Shown here: positions 46,891-58,434 of the stretch, one piece after another
Layout of the letters: each line of letters opens with the position of its first letter
Position numbering within the stretch: position 1 is the first letter of the stretch
Assembly: GCF_003048255.1 (NCBI RefSeq)
Contig: NZ_CP028487.1
Location: 4,650,001-4,714,000, forward strand
DNA from: Yersinia massiliensis
GTDB lineage: Bacteria > Pseudomonadota > Gammaproteobacteria > Enterobacterales > Enterobacteriaceae
Reading direction: 5' to 3'
DNA length: 64,000 nucleotides
The notes under the pieces: generated by a model
Told to the model about the DNA's origin: nothing
Database searches by the model: none
Seen by the model: the letters and a program-made list of their open reading frames with translations, nothing else
Made by a program: the position numbers and the translations under genes

Positions 46891-47607
46891 TTATAGCAAT
46901 GCTGTCAGGGAAGCCAACTGCGAAATCTCAATATGTGGCAATAATCGGCTATCACTGGCGGTCATCAGGCTTTGTTGACGGTCATTAATCCAGCATGCCT
47001 GCATGCCGCAGCGCAGAGAACCTGCCACATCCGTGGTCAAATCATCGCCAACATGCAGGATATTTTTCAGTGGGATATCGAGATGATTTGCCGCTTTATG
47101 GTACATATCGCGGAACGGCTTGGCACGGCCATGGGGGCCGGATCGCAATACAAACTGAAAATAGTTATCGAGGCCGCAAGCTTTTGGGTCGGCATTGCCG
47201 TTAGTGATTGCCACCAGCGGATAATGTTCCGCAAGTACGCTCAGGGTGTCATGGGTTTCTGACGGTACATAAATCCGGCTACGCCAAAGTGCAAAGTTCT
47301 CCATGGCAGCATCGGCCCCAGATTGCGCCTCTGACTTGCTCAAACCGTGGCGCATCAAACCCAGTTCGATGGCATGCCAGCGCCACTGAGTCACATCGTG
47401 ATAAATGTCTGGATCTTGCGCCAGTAACTCACTGCGAAAACGTTGGAAATCCGCAGGTTGCAACTGCGCTAAATTGGGATGGTACTGCTGTAAAAAAGCC
47501 ACTGATTCTTGTTCAGTACGGGTAATAACCGGCCGATTGTCATACAGCGTGTCATCCAAATCGAAGGTAATGGCGGAAATACGCTCAAGTGGACGATAAA
47601 AATGCAT
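46891..47607 (-). CDS. yigB: HAD-family FMN phosphatase YigB
   Basis: HAD hydrolase of 238 residues. Motif I is [15 protein letters not shown], motif II is in AITNGNADP, and motif IV is [18 protein letters not shown]. coli YigB dephosphorylates FMN and its precursor in riboflavin metabolism. It starts at the stop of xerC with overlap of one base, so it is translationally coupled. Confidence 0.94.
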   Translation of the reverse strand: MHFYRPLERISAITFDLDDTLYDNRPVITRTEQESVAFLQQYHPNLAQLQPADFQRFRSELLAQDPDIYHDVTQWRWHAIELGLMRHGLSKSEAQSGADAAMENFALWRSRIYVPSETHDTLSVLAEHYPLVAITNGNADPKACGLDNYFQFVLRSGPHGRAKPFRDMYHKAANHLDIPLKNILHVGDDLTTDVAGSLRCGMQACWINDRQQSLMTASDSRLLPHIEISQLASLTALL

Positions 47608-48518
47608 CAGGATTTGCCTCGTTTGGCCCGTGGATGAGCAGCATCATACACTGTCGCCAGATGTTGAAAGTCGAGATGAGTATAAATTTGTGTGGTAGTC
47701 AGATTGGCATGACCCAGTAACTCTTGCACTGCGCGCAGATCGCCGCTGGATTCCAGCATGTGGGTGGCGAATGAGTGGCGCAGTTTATGCGGGTGAATAT
47801 GGCTACTGACGCCCTGCTTCACGCCCCACTCTGCAAAGCGTTTTTGCACATTACGCGCTGAAATTCGCTTGCCCGTGTTGGCTAAGAAGATGGCATCATC
47901 TTGCGGCTCGAACAATTCACGCAGCGCCAGCCAGTGATTCAACCAAGTCACCGCCGTTTTACCGATCGGCACTTTGCGCTCTTTGCTGCCTTTCCCCATC
48001 ACCCAAACTTCACCGCTGGCCAAATCCACGTGCTTGCAGTTCATGCCAACCAGTTCAGAGAGACGCAGCCCCGCGCCATACATCACTTCCAGCATCGCAC
48101 GATCACGTACTGCCAACGGGTCATTGAGATCGATATCCAGCAGTTTATCCACTTCATCGACATCAATATTCTTTGGTAGATGGCGGCCAGCACGCGGCGT
48201 ACTGACCCCTTTCGCTGGGTTAGCGATTAACACACCTTGGCTGACAAGCCAATTGAGAAAACTGCGCAACGCCGAGAGCCGCAATGCCAGACTGGAGGCG
48301 TGCAAACCGGCACGTTTACTGCGGGAAACCAGTGAGCGAACTTGCACAGCATCCAGTGTTTGCCAGTGTGCTAACCCCATTTGCTCGCCCATTTCCATGA
48401 GCGCCTGTAATTGGCGTTGATAGCTGGTGATAGTCAGTGGGCTAAGCTGACGCTCCACTTTAAGATAGCGCAGGAAAGCCTCTACCTGTGGGGCAAGTGA
48501 GGCGCTGAATTCGGTCAT
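47607..48518 (-). CDS. xerC: Tyrosine recombinase XerC
   Basis: Site-specific recombinase of 303 residues that with XerD resolves chromosome dimers at dif. The N-terminal SAM-like domain is followed by the catalytic domain: Arg in [14 protein letters not shown], Lys in [25 protein letters not shown] with His and Arg, [15 protein letters not shown] with His and Tyr. All catalytic residues are present. It sits in the lptM-dapF-yigA-xerC-yigB operon. Confidence 0.96.
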   Translation of the reverse strand: MTEFSASLAPQVEAFLRYLKVERQLSPLTITSYQRQLQALMEMGEQMGLAHWQTLDAVQVRSLVSRSKRAGLHASSLALRLSALRSFLNWLVSQGVLIANPAKGVSTPRAGRHLPKNIDVDEVDKLLDIDLNDPLAVRDRAMLEVMYGAGLRLSELVGMNCKHVDLASGEVWVMGKGSKERKVPIGKTAVTWLNHWLALRELFEPQDDAIFLANTGKRISARNVQKRFAEWGVKQGVSSHIHPHKLRHSFATHMLESSGDLRAVQELLGHANLTTTQIYTHLDFQHLATVYDAAHPRAKRGKS

Positions 48519-49219
48519 GCTGGCTCTATCCAGCGCTCCAGCAGGCTTGGCAATAACATGGATAACTGACTCAGCATCACGGTACCCATGCCTTGCTGAT
48601 AGTGCTGTGTATCGCGGCTGCTAAAGATAACCACACCCAAATCGCCCTCTTTACCCAGCAATGACAGTGCCACAGAGCCGACCTGTTTTGCCTGAGGCAA
48701 TAACAGCAGCAATTCTGGCCCATTTAAGCTGCCGAGATAATGATTTTCACTACCTAACCGTTGAATGCGCAGTGGTTCGAAAGCATGGCGAGACAGCCCT
48801 AGATGAGCGAAATCAGAGGGTGCGCCGATGTGCCAACGGTCGTTAAACAACCGAATATTGGCACCGCTTAGCCCGAACTCTCTGGCCCAACGTTGCAAGC
48901 GATTGAGCATATCTTGCAAGCTAGTGGCGGCTGCTAAATGGCTTTGTAGTTGCAGCAAACGGTTGAACAGCACTTCGTTCAAGCCAGCTTGTTCCATCAA
49001 CAAGGTGATTTCTTCTTCCAACTGGCCAATCTGATTACGCTGCCGCCCCAGTTGCCACTCTACCAGCGAGACACTGCCTCGAACCGGATGAGGGATATGC
49101 ATCTGTTCGACCAGACGGGCATTGCGGATAAAGAAGTCGGGATTTTGCAATAAGTACTGCATGACAGCATCGTCATCTAACTCGATGCCCGCTAACGCCT
49201 GCTCCTCATAACTTTTCAT
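48515..49219 (-). CDS. yigA: DUF484 protein YigA
   Basis: Cytoplasmic GAF-like protein of 234 residues. I prefer the ATG at 49219 ([16 protein letters not shown]), which lines up with the E. coli length; an ATG at 49240 would add seven residues. Conserved blocks are [26 protein letters not shown], and [14 protein letters not shown]. It overlaps xerC by 4 bases. Function is unknown; the context suggests a link to XerC. Confidence 0.9.
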   Translation of the reverse strand: MKSYEEQALAGIELDDDAVMQYLLQNPDFFIRNARLVEQMHIPHPVRGSVSLVEWQLGRQRNQIGQLEEEITLLMEQAGLNEVLFNRLLQLQSHLAAATSLQDMLNRLQRWAREFGLSGANIRLFNDRWHIGAPSDFAHLGLSRHAFEPLRIQRLGSENHYLGSLNGPELLLLLPQAKQVGSVALSLLGKEGDLGVVIFSSRDTQHYQQGMGTVMLSQLSMLLPSLLERWIEPA

Positions 49220-49256
49220 GTCACACCCGTCATACTTCATTACCTGTTATCAATAG

Positions 49257-50081
49257 TTATAGATGGATGAATCCATCATATACATGGGTGGCTGGCCCCG
49301 TCATATACAGCGGATAGCCTGGCCCTTTCCAACTGATATGTAAACTGCCGCCCGGCAGTTCTACCGTGACATCCTCATCCAGCAGTGATTGCTGGATACC
49401 GACCGCGACGGCAGCACAAGCCCCGCTGCCGCAAGCTTGGGTTTCACCCGCACCGCGTTCATACACCCGTAGACGGATACTTTCGCGGCTAACCACTTGC
49501 ATAAACCCAATATTAGCCCGTTCAGGGAAACGCTCATGGCTTTCTAATACGGGCCCCAGCAACGCAACATTGGCGACCGAAACATCCTCTACCTGTAGCA
49601 CACAGTGGGGATTACCCATCGACACCACACCGCATAATACCGTTTGTTCCGCCGCACGGAAAATATAGGTTTTCTCCGCTTTAGTGGCGCGGAAAGGAAC
49701 GGCTTGCGGGTCAAAATTGGGTTCGCCCATATTCACGCACACCAATTCATCTTCCGTGACACTCAATACCATACGGCCAGTTTGGGTACTGACACGGATA
49801 TCACGTTTATTAGTTAAGCCTTTTAGCCGGACAAAACGAGCAAAACAGCGTGCACCATTGCCACACTGAGCAACTTCACTGCCATCGGCATTAAAAATAC
49901 GATAGTGAAAGTCCAGTTCAGGATCGTAAGGCGGTTCCACCACCAACATCTGGTCAAAGCCCACGCCAGTGTGCCGGTCTGCTAATCGACGGATTAACTC
50001 CGGCGAAAAGTAAACATTTTGGGTAACTGCATCGACAACCATAAAGTCGTTGCCAAGACCGTGCATTTTGGAGAACTGCAT
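49257..50081 (-). CDS. dapF: Diaminopimelate epimerase
   Basis: Cytoplasmic enzyme of 274 residues that converts LL- to meso-diaminopimelate for lysine and peptidoglycan. The catalytic cysteines are Cys73 in [13 protein letters not shown] and the second in [13 protein letters not shown] (about 217). [15 protein letters not shown] is the typical N-terminus. It is followed by yigA on the same strand. Confidence 0.97.
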   Translation of the reverse strand: MQFSKMHGLGNDFMVVDAVTQNVYFSPELIRRLADRHTGVGFDQMLVVEPPYDPELDFHYRIFNADGSEVAQCGNGARCFARFVRLKGLTNKRDIRVSTQTGRMVLSVTEDELVCVNMGEPNFDPQAVPFRATKAEKTYIFRAAEQTVLCGVVSMGNPHCVLQVEDVSVANVALLGPVLESHERFPERANIGFMQVVSRESIRLRVYERGAGETQACGSGACAAVAVGIQQSLLDEDVTVELPGGSLHISWKGPGYPLYMTGPATHVYDGFIHL

Positions 50082-50171
50082 CTCATACTCCGCTGTCTTT
50101 CATTTTATTTCTGGCTACATTCGGTACTGGCAAAGCTCGGTACTGACATTATCTGGCGGCGATGAGGTTAA

Positions 50172-50372
50172 TCACTGGGGCCCGGCAATGGTCTGGCTCT
50201 GTTTAGACCCTGATAAATCTTGCTGATTGCGTTCTATCTGGCCACTATCAGGTTGTGTCGTTTCTGTTTTTGGTTTGTCTGCCGGTGGAAAGTATAACGG
50301 GCCTTTCAGGCCACAACCGGATAGCGCGAGTACCATCATCGCCACCAGCGGCCAACATAGTTCTTTTTTCAT
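50172..50372 (-). CDS. lptM: Lipoprotein LptM (YifL)
   Basis: Small lipoprotein of 66 residues. The signal peptide ends LSGCGLKGPLYFPPADKP, where the lipobox LSGC gives lipidation at Cys20 and the following GLKGPLYFP is the conserved LptM block. LptM helps assemble the LptDE lipopolysaccharide translocon. The C-terminal part is low-complexity and polar. It begins the operon before dapF and is divergent from cyaY. Confidence 0.92.
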   Translation of the reverse strand: MKKELCWPLVAMMVLALSGCGLKGPLYFPPADKPKTETTQPDSGQIERNQQDLSGSKQSQTIAGPQ

Positions 50373-50474
50373 TTTTAACGCCTGTAAATTGTTTTAGCGC
50401 ATTAATGCCTGTGATTCATGCGCCCAAGGTCTCTATAATCGCAGGTGGATCATGAAAAGCAATAGGAATTGAAT

Positions 50475-50798
50475 ATGAACGATACCGAGTTTCATCAGTT
50501 AGCCGATCAATTGATGCTTTGCATTGAAGAAACACTGGATGCTTTTAGCGGTGATAGCGATATCGATTATGAAACCAATGGCGGGGTGATGACCCTGACG
50601 TTTGAGAATGGCAGTAAGATTGTCATTAATCGCCAAGAGCCCTTACATCAGGTGTGGCTGGCGACCAAAGCGGGTGGCTATCACTTTGATTATCGCGATG
50701 GTCACTGGTATTGCTCACGCAGTGGCGCAGAGTTTTTTGCCCAGTTATCCGAAGCCGCCACTACGCAAGCGGGCGAAGAGGTGAGTTTTAGCGAGTAA
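50475..50798 (+). CDS. cyaY: Frataxin-like protein CyaY
   Basis: Small iron-binding regulator of iron-sulfur cluster assembly, 107 residues. I start at the ATG at 50475 ([13 protein letters not shown]), with AGGA 8 bases upstream; a TTG at 50469 is less likely. The acidic first helix and the [20 protein letters not shown] and [16 protein letters not shown] strands are characteristic. It lies between lptM and cyaA as in E. coli. Confidence 0.95.
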   Translation: MNDTEFHQLADQLMLCIEETLDAFSGDSDIDYETNGGVMTLTFENGSKIVINRQEPLHQVWLATKAGGYHFDYRDGHWYCSRSGAEFFAQLSEAATTQAGEEVSFSE

Positions 50799-50820
50799 AC
50801 ACGCAGCGAATACAGGCGCA

Positions 50821-51149
50821 GCCAGTAAACGCATCCCGATGAGCTGACTCAAGTCAGTGATTCGGGTAAGTGAACGCAGCTAACACCCCTGCGGCTTCAT
50901 GAAGGGGTACCCCAAAGCCATTGGAGTCGCAGGTAGGCAGCAAGTAAACGCATCCCGACGCGCTGACTCAAGTCAGTGATTCGGGTAAGTGAATGCAGCT
51001 AACACCCCTGCGGCTTCATGAAGGGGTACCCCAAAGCCATTGGAGTCGCAGGTAGGCAGCCAGTAAACGCATCCCGATGAGCTGACTCAAGTCAGTGATT
51101 CGGGTAAGTGAACGCAGCTAACACCCCTGCGACTTCAAGGGCGAAGGGG
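50821..51149. repeat. Three tandem ERIC elements between cyaY and cyaA
   Basis: The core CGCATCCCGATGAGCTGACTC-like sequence occurs three times, starting at 50821, 50940 and 51059, exactly 119 bases apart. Copies are nearly identical. The first lacks its left end and the middle one is complete. The third ends in AAGGGCGAAGGGG. The junctions are GGGGTACCCC, centred on TA at 50908-50909 and 51027-51028. The array starts about 20 bases after cyaY and reaches the cyaA stop. Confidence 0.85.
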
Positions 51150-51156
51150 GGGAGCG

Positions 51157-53706
51157 TTAATGCAACTGAAACTGCTGCTGCACCGGCAAACTCACCTCTT
51201 TATCAGCAATATACAGGTGAGATAACGTATTGCTGCGGAAAGGAATAACCTGTGTGCGGCCATCTAGCTGCACAATTTGATAGAACTGCGGCAGGTTAAA
51301 GTTGATAAAGCTGGAGCCGTAAGTAAAACGATCGTGAGACGACGAATAGAAGCGGCTGACGTCGCGCACTAACTCCTCTTTACTCCCTTCACAATGGTGA
51401 TAAACCTCAACGCGGTTTGACTCATCCAAAATATAAATGTTAAAGCCTTTTTCATCTACGGTACCTTCGAAGAAGAATTGAATGATCCCTTCGCTGGCAA
51501 AACCGTCCACCACCGGCGGCAGATGAACTTGATCGGTTTCGACCTGAATCGATAACCCATGCAGTTTGTTATTAGAAATAGCGCCGTAAAATTCGACCGC
51601 ATTCTCTAACTTCTGAACTGAAACGCTCAAGCGCTCGAAGAATAGCCCCCATGTTTGGCCGGAAACACGTACCGCTTTGAAACGGCCTGGTTCCTGGCGG
51701 GTGCTGGATAAGCGCAGCTCCACACATTCAGACACGAGTTGTTGGATTCGAGTGCGAATCAAACCACGTAAATGCTGGCTATAGCAGAATACATCCACCG
51801 ATTCTGGCGGCGCGGCATCCTGATGCATTTTACCCAAGATGGTTTTCAGCGCTTCCAATACCGCTTGTTCACCACTGAAATGCAAGGTACGCACTTCATT
51901 CCATGAGTTGCGGTAGAGCAAATCGATACTGCCGACCAAGCATTGCTGCTGTTCACCAAAGCTGAACACATCTAGCTTACGGAAATCAAAATGCACCACC
52001 TGATTGCGGAAAGCCGCTGTCGGATCATGTTCTAGATTAACGATAATGGCTAAGTGGCGAATCTCGCACGGGCTGTACAGTGCTTTCGGCGTTGGCGCAG
52101 GTAAACGCAGCGGGAAATGGTGAGAGATATCTGTCACCAATTCTTGCAGTTTCACGGTGTTACACAAATCGGCGCTTTTCATGTGCAACCGCGTCTTGCT
52201 GGTCAATAAGCCGTTAAAGTAGGCCCATGACACTAATTTGTTCAGGTAGCGGTTATATTCCAGCGGTTGATGACTGACAATGGCATCCATGGACGGTGCT
52301 TGATTGTATAAATACCAACCTGGGCGATTCGCGCGCCCCGCCGGAACATGAATAAAGGTCAGGTGTTCTTCCGAAAGATCGGGCGATATTTGCGGGTTAA
52401 CCAGCGTCACTTTGCCCGGTAAGGCTTCGAAGGCTGCATAGAGTTTACGGGTTAGAACCCCGATATCTTGCGGACTAGCACTAACACTCAGGTTGTTGCG
52501 GCGCGCAAAGCGAATCAAGTTACGATAACTCTGCATCATCGCATCCAACAACTCGTTATGCGCTTCACGTACCCGCTCAATCTTCCAATTAGCGCGATTA
52601 TCCAGCACAGCCAGACTCTCATCGCTCCAGCCCCACTCACTGACTAATTGGCCGAGGATTTCACGCCGCCAGCCGACACTTGCGGGGGTGCGAGACAATT
52701 TTTCGCAGACTTTCAGATAGAAGCAGCGGCGGACTAAGTTCAGCCGTGTGGTGTCATTGATTTGCGTCAGGTAGCGAGTGACGCGATCAAGCATCATGCA
52801 ATAAGCATCAAGACCGAAGGCGACGATTTCACCGGCATGGAGACGTTGTTTGATTTCCATCGCCAATAATTGGGAGTTAGGGTATTCCCAAGAATAGGCT
52901 TCAAGCAGCAAGGTTTTCAGCACCGCTTTATACGGTGAATCGATACTTTTATAGAGCTGCCACAAGCTGGCACCGAAATACTCTTCAGCTGACAGGGTGC
53001 TTAAACCGCCCAGGTCCAGCCATTCATTCGGTGTTAATACGCCCTGTGCATAGAGCGACAGTACGTAATCATCGTAATTATTTTCTTCTTCGATAGGGAC
53101 CATATTCCACAGAATACGTTTCCCTGCCAGACGAACCGCACTGCGGTAAAATTCATCCAGCAGTAAAATATGCTGGGTCGAGCCACAATCTTCACCGCCC
53201 AAACTGCCACTGGCGTTATGGCGGAAACGGTTTTCATCTATCAGGAAGAAGCTAACTTCAACGCCCATTGATGCGGCCCACTTTTCTAGTAGGCTGCATT
53301 TTTGCTGTAGGCGATGGCGCTCGTCAGAATCGAGCCAAGCCTGATGACACACCCACACATCCAGATCCGAGGTATGACACTGCCCGATGGATGACGTACT
53401 CCCCATCGAATAGACACCTGTAATCGGTAATTCACCGCCGACACTCTGCTCCAGAGGCGCGCCCCACTTGGCTTCAACCTCAGACAGATAATCCTGTTGC
53501 GTTTCATTAGGCGTGAACATGCAGATGCCATGGGGAACGTTACCATCAAGGTAGCCCGGCATCAGTGGGTGATGACTATGTAGTAGGGTCGGTAGCAGAC
53601 TGTAAACCTTTTGGAAGGCTGGCCCCATGGCCGCCAAGGCGCGATCGACTCGTAATTGGTTGATCGCATCCAGTCGCTGTTTCAGTGTCTCGATGTAGAG
53701 GTACAA
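51157..53706 (-). CDS. cyaA: Class I adenylate cyclase
   Basis: Makes cyclic AMP for CRP. It is 849 residues long, against 848 in E. coli. The start is TTG at 53706 ([19 protein letters not shown]), the same unusual start codon known in E. coli cyaA. The catalytic N-terminal domain includes [20 protein letters not shown] and VWVCHQ. The regulatory C-terminal half ends [12 protein letters not shown] site lies in the upstream gap, giving negative feedback. It is divergent from hemC. Confidence 0.97.
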   Translation of the reverse strand: MYLYIETLKQRLDAINQLRVDRALAAMGPAFQKVYSLLPTLLHSHHPLMPGYLDGNVPHGICMFTPNETQQDYLSEVEAKWGAPLEQSVGGELPITGVYSMGSTSSIGQCHTSDLDVWVCHQAWLDSDERHRLQQKCSLLEKWAASMGVEVSFFLIDENRFRHNASGSLGGEDCGSTQHILLLDEFYRSAVRLAGKRILWNMVPIEEENNYDDYVLSLYAQGVLTPNEWLDLGGLSTLSAEEYFGASLWQLYKSIDSPYKAVLKTLLLEAYSWEYPNSQLLAMEIKQRLHAGEIVAFGLDAYCMMLDRVTRYLTQINDTTRLNLVRRCFYLKVCEKLSRTPASVGWRREILGQLVSEWGWSDESLAVLDNRANWKIERVREAHNELLDAMMQSYRNLIRFARRNNLSVSASPQDIGVLTRKLYAAFEALPGKVTLVNPQISPDLSEEHLTFIHVPAGRANRPGWYLYNQAPSMDAIVSHQPLEYNRYLNKLVSWAYFNGLLTSKTRLHMKSADLCNTVKLQELVTDISHHFPLRLPAPTPKALYSPCEIRHLAIIVNLEHDPTAAFRNQVVHFDFRKLDVFSFGEQQQCLVGSIDLLYRNSWNEVRTLHFSGEQAVLEALKTILGKMHQDAAPPESVDVFCYSQHLRGLIRTRIQQLVSECVELRLSSTRQEPGRFKAVRVSGQTWGLFFERLSVSVQKLENAVEFYGAISNNKLHGLSIQVETDQVHLPPVVDGFASEGIIQFFFEGTVDEKGFNIYILDESNRVEVYHHCEGSKEELVRDVSRFYSSSHDRFTYGSSFINFNLPQFYQIVQLDGRTQVIPFRSNTLSHLYIADKEVSLPVQQQFQLH

Positions 53707-53858
53707 GACGTCTCGCCTGATTGTTCCGGTGCTTAGAAAGAAACCCGTGTCCCAGATTCGTTTGTTGTTTATTTGTCATTCGCTCAAAAAAATGTACTTT
53801 TTGTTGAAATGATCAAAAAACATGTTTGTTTGAAGAATATTTAACGAATTATTGCTGG

Positions 53859-53880
53859 AAACGTGATCAATCTAACACCT
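53859..53880 (-). promoter_or_regulatory. CRP site of cyaA
   Basis: On the minus strand GGTGTTAGATTGATCACGTT matches the known E. coli cyaA CRP site (AGGTGTTAAATTGATCACG) almost exactly. It lies 153-174 bases upstream of the TTG start. The rest of the 460-base gap holds AT-rich sequence and the hemC promoter. Confidence 0.75.
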
Positions 53881-54049
53881 TGCTGATTGACCGTAAAGAA
53901 AGTAAAGCTATCCCTACAATTATAACGTCTCTTTCTGACTAAAATCATTCACATTGCAACAAGGCAAAAACGAATGAACTTCAGCAAAAGCCGCTGACAA
54001 CGCAGCAATGCGCGAAAGAAAGGTATCAAACCCTTATCCCGCTACGCAT

Positions 54050-54078
54050 TTGTTACAATAGTTGCTTTCTTGTACTCT
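54050..54078 (+). promoter_or_regulatory. Candidate promoter of hemC
   Basis: TTGTTA, a 17-base spacer and TACTCT lie about 90-115 bases before the hemC ATG. Spacing is ideal but the -10 is weak. Confidence 0.4.
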
Positions 54079-54166
54079 TAGCCGCCTCTTCATGTGGCTC
54101 CCGCACTGACACTCTTCATCGGTCAATGGTAGGATGGGCCACAAAATATAAAAACGGTAACAAGCA

Positions 54167-55108
54167 ATGTTAGACAATATTATTCGAATTGCCACGCGAC
54201 AAAGCCCGCTCGCCTTATGGCAAGCACATTATGTTCAAGACTTATTGCAAGCGAATCACCCCGGCCTGCGTGTTGAGCTGGTTCCGATGGTCACTCGTGG
54301 GGATATTATTCTGGATACGCCTTTGGCGAAAGTTGGCGGCAAAGGTTTGTTTGTCAAAGAGTTAGAGCTTGCCTTACTGGAAGGGCGAGCGGATATCGCC
54401 GTTCACTCCATGAAAGATGTGCCAATTGCGTTCCCTGAAGGTTTAGGCCTGGTCACTATTTGCGAGCGTGATGACCCGCGCGATGCTTTTGTCTCACCGA
54501 ATTACGCCCATTTGGATGAACTCCCTGCTGGCAGCATTGTTGGCACTTCCAGCTTGCGTCGTCAGTGCCAATTACGCGAACGTCGGCCTGATCTCATTGT
54601 TCGCGACCTGCGGGGCAATGTCGGTACTCGCCTTGCCAAGTTGGATAACGGTGATTATCACGCCATTATTCTTGCTGTCGCAGGTCTTAACCGCCTCGGG
54701 CTGGAAACACGTATTCGCTATGCTATGCCTGCCGAAGAATCATTACCGGCAGTCGGTCAAGGTGCCGTGGGGATTGAATGCCGCTTGGATGATAATGTTA
54801 CCCGCCAGCTATTGGCTCCCCTGAATCACCGCGCCACTGAATTACGCGTGCTCGCCGAACGCGCCATGAATACGCGCCTTGAAGGCGGTTGCCAAGTCCC
54901 TATTGGCAGTTACGCTGAATTGGAAGGCAACGAATTGTGGCTCCGTGCCTTAGTCGGCGCACCTGATGGTAGCGAGATTATTCGTGGTGAACGCCGAGGC
55001 CCAGCAAATCAGGCAGAACAAATGGGGATAGAGCTGGCTGATGAGCTGCTTTCACGCGGTGCGCGCGAAATATTGGCTGATGTTTATCAGGATAACCCTC
55101 CACTATGA
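54167..55108 (+). CDS. hemC: Hydroxymethylbilane synthase
   Basis: Porphobilinogen deaminase of 313 residues, heme pathway. The N-terminus [18 protein letters not shown] is diagnostic, and [27 protein letters not shown] and [12 protein letters not shown] follow. The cofactor cysteine is in [15 protein letters not shown] (about 242). It overlaps hemD by 4 bases, starting the hemCDXY operon. Confidence 0.97.
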   Translation: MLDNIIRIATRQSPLALWQAHYVQDLLQANHPGLRVELVPMVTRGDIILDTPLAKVGGKGLFVKELELALLEGRADIAVHSMKDVPIAFPEGLGLVTICERDDPRDAFVSPNYAHLDELPAGSIVGTSSLRRQCQLRERRPDLIVRDLRGNVGTRLAKLDNGDYHAIILAVAGLNRLGLETRIRYAMPAEESLPAVGQGAVGIECRLDDNVTRQLLAPLNHRATELRVLAERAMNTRLEGGCQVPIGSYAELEGNELWLRALVGAPDGSEIIRGERRGPANQAEQMGIELADELLSRGAREILADVYQDNPPL

Positions 55109-55860
55109 CTATTCTGGTGACCCGCCCCTCTCCGGCTGGGGAGCAGTTAGTCAGTCGCCTGCGTGCGCTGGGCCGGGTTGCCTATCATGCTCCGTTGATT
55201 GATTTTTCACCCGGTCATGACCTGCCTAAATTGCCGGCATTGTTGCAAGAAATGCAGGCAGGTGACTTGGTTTTTGCGTTATCGCAAAACGCCGTCCGCT
55301 ATGCTAACCCGCTGTTAAAAAGAAATAACCTGTCATGGCCGACACAGTTATCTTATTATGCTATTGGTCGTGGCACGGCGTTGGCACTGCATACCGCCAG
55401 CCGTTTGCATGTCACGTTTCCCCCCATGGGTGAAACGAGTGAGATGCTGCTATCATTGCCTGATCTGCAAAAACTGTCGGGCAAAAAAGCGCTGTTGTTA
55501 CGCGGGAATGGTGGACGAGAGTTATTGGGCGAAAGCCTAGCGCAGCGAGGTGCAGCGGTCACCTTCTGCGAATGTTATCAACGCAGTCCGATATTTTATG
55601 ATGGCAGTGAACAAAGTGCTCACTGGCAACGCGCTGGCGTCAATATTCTGGTGGTGACCAGCGGCGAAATGTTACAACAGATCTATACTTTAGTTCCTGA
55701 TTACTATCGTTCTTCCTGGTTACTACGCTGCCGCTTAGTGGTGGTGAGTGATCGTTTGGCTACCTTGGCTGCCCAAATGGGTTGGAGTGATATCAAGGTG
55801 GCAGAGAATGCTGATAATGACGCGCTGATCCGCGCGCTACAAGACCTAAAACATACCTAA
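55105..55860 (+). CDS. hemD: Uroporphyrinogen-III synthase
   Basis: Cyclises hydroxymethylbilane to uroporphyrinogen III. It is 251 residues long. The family is divergent; recognisable parts are [34 protein letters not shown], and [31 protein letters not shown]. Identity is strongly supported by its place between hemC and hemX with coupled start. Confidence 0.95.
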   Translation: MTILVTRPSPAGEQLVSRLRALGRVAYHAPLIDFSPGHDLPKLPALLQEMQAGDLVFALSQNAVRYANPLLKRNNLSWPTQLSYYAIGRGTALALHTASRLHVTFPPMGETSEMLLSLPDLQKLSGKKALLLRGNGGRELLGESLAQRGAAVTFCECYQRSPIFYDGSEQSAHWQRAGVNILVVTSGEMLQQIYTLVPDYYRSSWLLRCRLVVVSDRLATLAAQMGWSDIKVAENADNDALIRALQDLKHT

Positions 55861-55882
55861 ACCTGACTATGGGACGCCCAAT

Positions 55883-57007
55883 ATGACGGAACAAAATACC
55901 CCATCCGCACCAGTGGAAGAGACAACCACTGCGGTTGAGAGGCACCAACAGCCAGCACCTGAAGAGCGCCGAGAAAAACGTACCGGCCCAATTCTGGGGG
56001 CAATTGCAATTGCATTGGCCATCGCGCTGGGGGCAGGGCTTTATTATTACGGACAGCAACAGGCCCAGTTACAGGATGCGGCAACACTGGCGCTACAAGA
56101 ACAACTGGCTGAACTGAAACAGAGTCAGTTACAAGAGAAACAGCAGCTTGAGTCATTGTTACAACAGCAAGGTAAAGCATTAGAAGCGGCTGACCGCCAA
56201 CAAACCTCACTGATTCGCCAACTTAATGAGTTGCAGGAGAAAGTCGCCACCATTTCAGGGAGTGATGCCAAAACATGGTTGTTGGCACAAGCTGATTTCC
56301 TGGTGAAGATGGCGGGTCGTAAGCTGTGGAGTGATCAAGATGTCACGACTGCAGCGACATTACTGAAAAGTGCCGATGCTAGCCTTGCTGATATGAATGA
56401 CCCTAGCCTTATTGATGTTCGTCGCGCATTGACGGAGGATATCAGCACCCTTTCCGCCGTCAGTCAGGTGGATTTTGACGGTATCATTCTTAAATTAAAT
56501 CAGCTTTCGAATCAGGTCGATAACCTGCGTTTAGCCGATAACAATATTGATGATTCACCGATGGATGCCGATAGCGATGAACTGTCCAGTTCCTTGTCTG
56601 AATGGCGTCAGAATTTGACCAAAAGCTGGCACAGCTTTATGTCTGACTTCATCACTATTCGCCGTCGTGATAGCAGCGCAGAACCTCTGCTCGCACCGAA
56701 TCAAGATGTTTATCTGCGAGAGAATATTCGCTCACGCCTGTTAGTGGCGGCTCAAGCCGTGCCTCGCCATCAAGATGAAGTCTACAAACAGTCACTTGAA
56801 ACAATTTCTACTTGGGTACGCGCCTATTTTGATGTGAATGATCCGAGTACTAAGGCGTTCTTGGATGAATTAGAAAGTCTGAGTCAGCAGTCAATTTCAA
56901 TGGATGTACCTGATCAATTGAAGAGCCAGCCAATGCTGGAAAAATTGATGCAAACTCGGGTCCGTAACTTGCTAGCACAAGCGCCAGCTGCCGCTCAGGG
57001 GGAATAA
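55883..57007 (+). CDS. hemX: HemX family membrane protein
   Basis: Inner-membrane protein of 374 residues with one membrane segment near residues 37-57 ([20 protein letters not shown]). A Gln-rich coiled coil follows ([20 protein letters not shown]). The rest is the HemX domain. Homology to uroporphyrinogen methyltransferases is not supported by a visible SAM motif; the function is uncertain. It is co-transcribed with hemY, 3 bases downstream. Confidence 0.93.
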   Translation: MTEQNTPSAPVEETTTAVERHQQPAPEERREKRTGPILGAIAIALAIALGAGLYYYGQQQAQLQDAATLALQEQLAELKQSQLQEKQQLESLLQQQGKALEAADRQQTSLIRQLNELQEKVATISGSDAKTWLLAQADFLVKMAGRKLWSDQDVTTAATLLKSADASLADMNDPSLIDVRRALTEDISTLSAVSQVDFDGIILKLNQLSNQVDNLRLADNNIDDSPMDADSDELSSSLSEWRQNLTKSWHSFMSDFITIRRRDSSAEPLLAPNQDVYLRENIRSRLLVAAQAVPRHQDEVYKQSLETISTWVRAYFDVNDPSTKAFLDELESLSQQSISMDVPDQLKSQPMLEKLMQTRVRNLLAQAPAAAQGE

Positions 57008-57009
57008 GT

Positions 57010-58209
57010 ATGCTACGAGTTTTACTGTTATTCCTCATTCTGACCGCAGGGATTGTTCTTGGTCCTATGTTGGCGGGCCATCAGGGTTACGTGTTGATCC
57101 AAACCGACAACTATAACGTTGAAACCAGTGTGACCGGTCTGGCCATCATTCTGGTGCTGGTTTTAGTCGCCTTCTTGATCGTTGAATGGATATTGCGCCG
57201 TATCTTCCGCACTGGTGCCCGTACCCGCGGCTGGTTTATGGGCCGCAAACGTACCCGTGCCCGTAAGCAAACGAAAGCCGCGCTAATCAAACTGGCCGAA
57301 GGTGATTTCAAGCAGGTCGAGAAGTTGCTGACCCGTAATGCCGATCATGCTGAGCAGCCGATGGTGAACTATCTGTTGGCGGCAGAAGCAGCTCAACAGC
57401 GTGGTGATGAGTTCCGCACCAATCAATATCTGGAGCGGGCAGCAGAAGTAGCCGATACCGATCAATTGCCGGTTGATATCACCCGAGTACGTATTCAATT
57501 GGCACAGGGGCATATTCACGCGGCGCGTCATGGCGTTGACCGTCTGCTGGATCAAGCACCTCGGCATCCAGAAGTTCTACGTTTAGCGGAACAAGCTTAT
57601 CTGCGCTCAGGGGCTTACAGCTCATTGCTGGAAATTCTCCCGTCAATCAGCAAGGTTCAGTTGCATACGCCTGAAGAAATTGCCGCACTTGAGCAGCAAG
57701 CTTATATTGGCATGATGAATCAATGCATGGCGGAAGAAGGCAGTGATGGCCTGAAACGCTGGTGGAAAGAGCAGAGCCGCAAAGTTCGCAACGAGATCCC
57801 ACTGCAAGTAGCATTGGCTGAGCATCTGATTGAATGTGATGATCATGAGGTCGCTCAACAAATTATTCTGGAGGGCCTGAAGCGCCAGTATGATGAACGC
57901 TTAGTGTTGCTGATCCCACGCCTAAAATCGGGTAACCCTGAGCCGCTAGAAAAATCATTGCGCCAGCAAATTAAGCAGCACGGTGCGACCCCCTTACTGA
58001 ATAGCACCTTGGGTCAACTTATGCTGAAACACGGTGAATGGGAAAAAGCCCGTGAAGCCTTTGCCGCTGCGCTCGCACAGCGCCCTGATGGGTATGATTA
58101 TGCATGGCTAGCAGATGCGTTGGATAAGCTGCATCGCCCAGAGGAAGCAGCACAGGCCCGTCGTGAGGGGTTGCTCTCGACCCTACGGCAGAATGGTGAT
58201 TCGCTCTGA
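57010..58209 (+). CDS. hemY: HemY, TPR membrane protein
   Basis: Inner-membrane protein of 399 residues. Two membrane segments are at about 1-20 and 38-62, followed by a TPR-like repeat domain with YLLAAEAAQQRGDEFRTNQY and a final LADALDKLHRPEEAAQARRE. It is the enteric HemY of the hemCDXY operon, unrelated to protoporphyrinogen oxidase of the same name. Its role in heme synthesis is not settled. Confidence 0.94.
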   Translation: MLRVLLLFLILTAGIVLGPMLAGHQGYVLIQTDNYNVETSVTGLAIILVLVLVAFLIVEWILRRIFRTGARTRGWFMGRKRTRARKQTKAALIKLAEGDFKQVEKLLTRNADHAEQPMVNYLLAAEAAQQRGDEFRTNQYLERAAEVADTDQLPVDITRVRIQLAQGHIHAARHGVDRLLDQAPRHPEVLRLAEQAYLRSGAYSSLLEILPSISKVQLHTPEEIAALEQQAYIGMMNQCMAEEGSDGLKRWWKEQSRKVRNEIPLQVALAEHLIECDDHEVAQQIILEGLKRQYDERLVLLIPRLKSGNPEPLEKSLRQQIKQHGATPLLNSTLGQLMLKHGEWEKAREAFAAALAQRPDGYDYAWLADALDKLHRPEEAAQARREGLLSTLRQNGDSL

Positions 58210-58270
58210 TTGAGTTATTTTAGATCGACAAACCGATGGGTGCATTGAGATAGCTGACAAGGTGCCCGTT

Positions 58271-58376
58271 GCGGAGAGGACAAGCAGATCGTAAAGACGC
58301 CGTAAAATCATCCCTGATGGCTCGAGCCGCGCCATCCTTGGCGCGGACGCTTTACTCTTCTGCCTGTCCTCACCGC
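58271..58376. repeat. Palindromic intergenic element after hemY
   Basis: The left arm (58271-58299, GCGGAGAGGACAAGCAGATC onward) and the right arm (ending CTGCCTGTCCTCACCGC at 58376) are imperfect inverted repeats of about 29 bases. An inner hairpin, CCGCGCCA / TGGCGCGG, lies near 58327-58346. The total is about 106 bases. It looks like a mobile palindromic repeat, but I do not know the family with certainty. Confidence 0.6.
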
Positions 58377-58410
58377 TCACGATCGAGTCATCGGTGTTGG
58401 TCAGCAGTCT

Positions 58411-58434
58411 AAAAGCGCCTACGGGCGCTTTTTT
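58411..58434 (+). terminator. Terminator of the hemCDXY operon
   Basis: AAAAGCGCC and GGCGCTTTT pair around a 4-base loop and run into T's. It follows the palindromic element and ends the rightward hem operon. Confidence 0.8.

Noticed and set aside
50821..51149. Regular spacing that could suggest a CRISPR array
   Set aside because: The repeat period is 119 bases, the copies are nearly identical throughout, and the core matches ERIC.
53707..54166. A small gene between cyaA and hemC
   Set aside because: No frame with a start and ribosome-binding site was found; the gap is explained by the two promoters and the CRP site.
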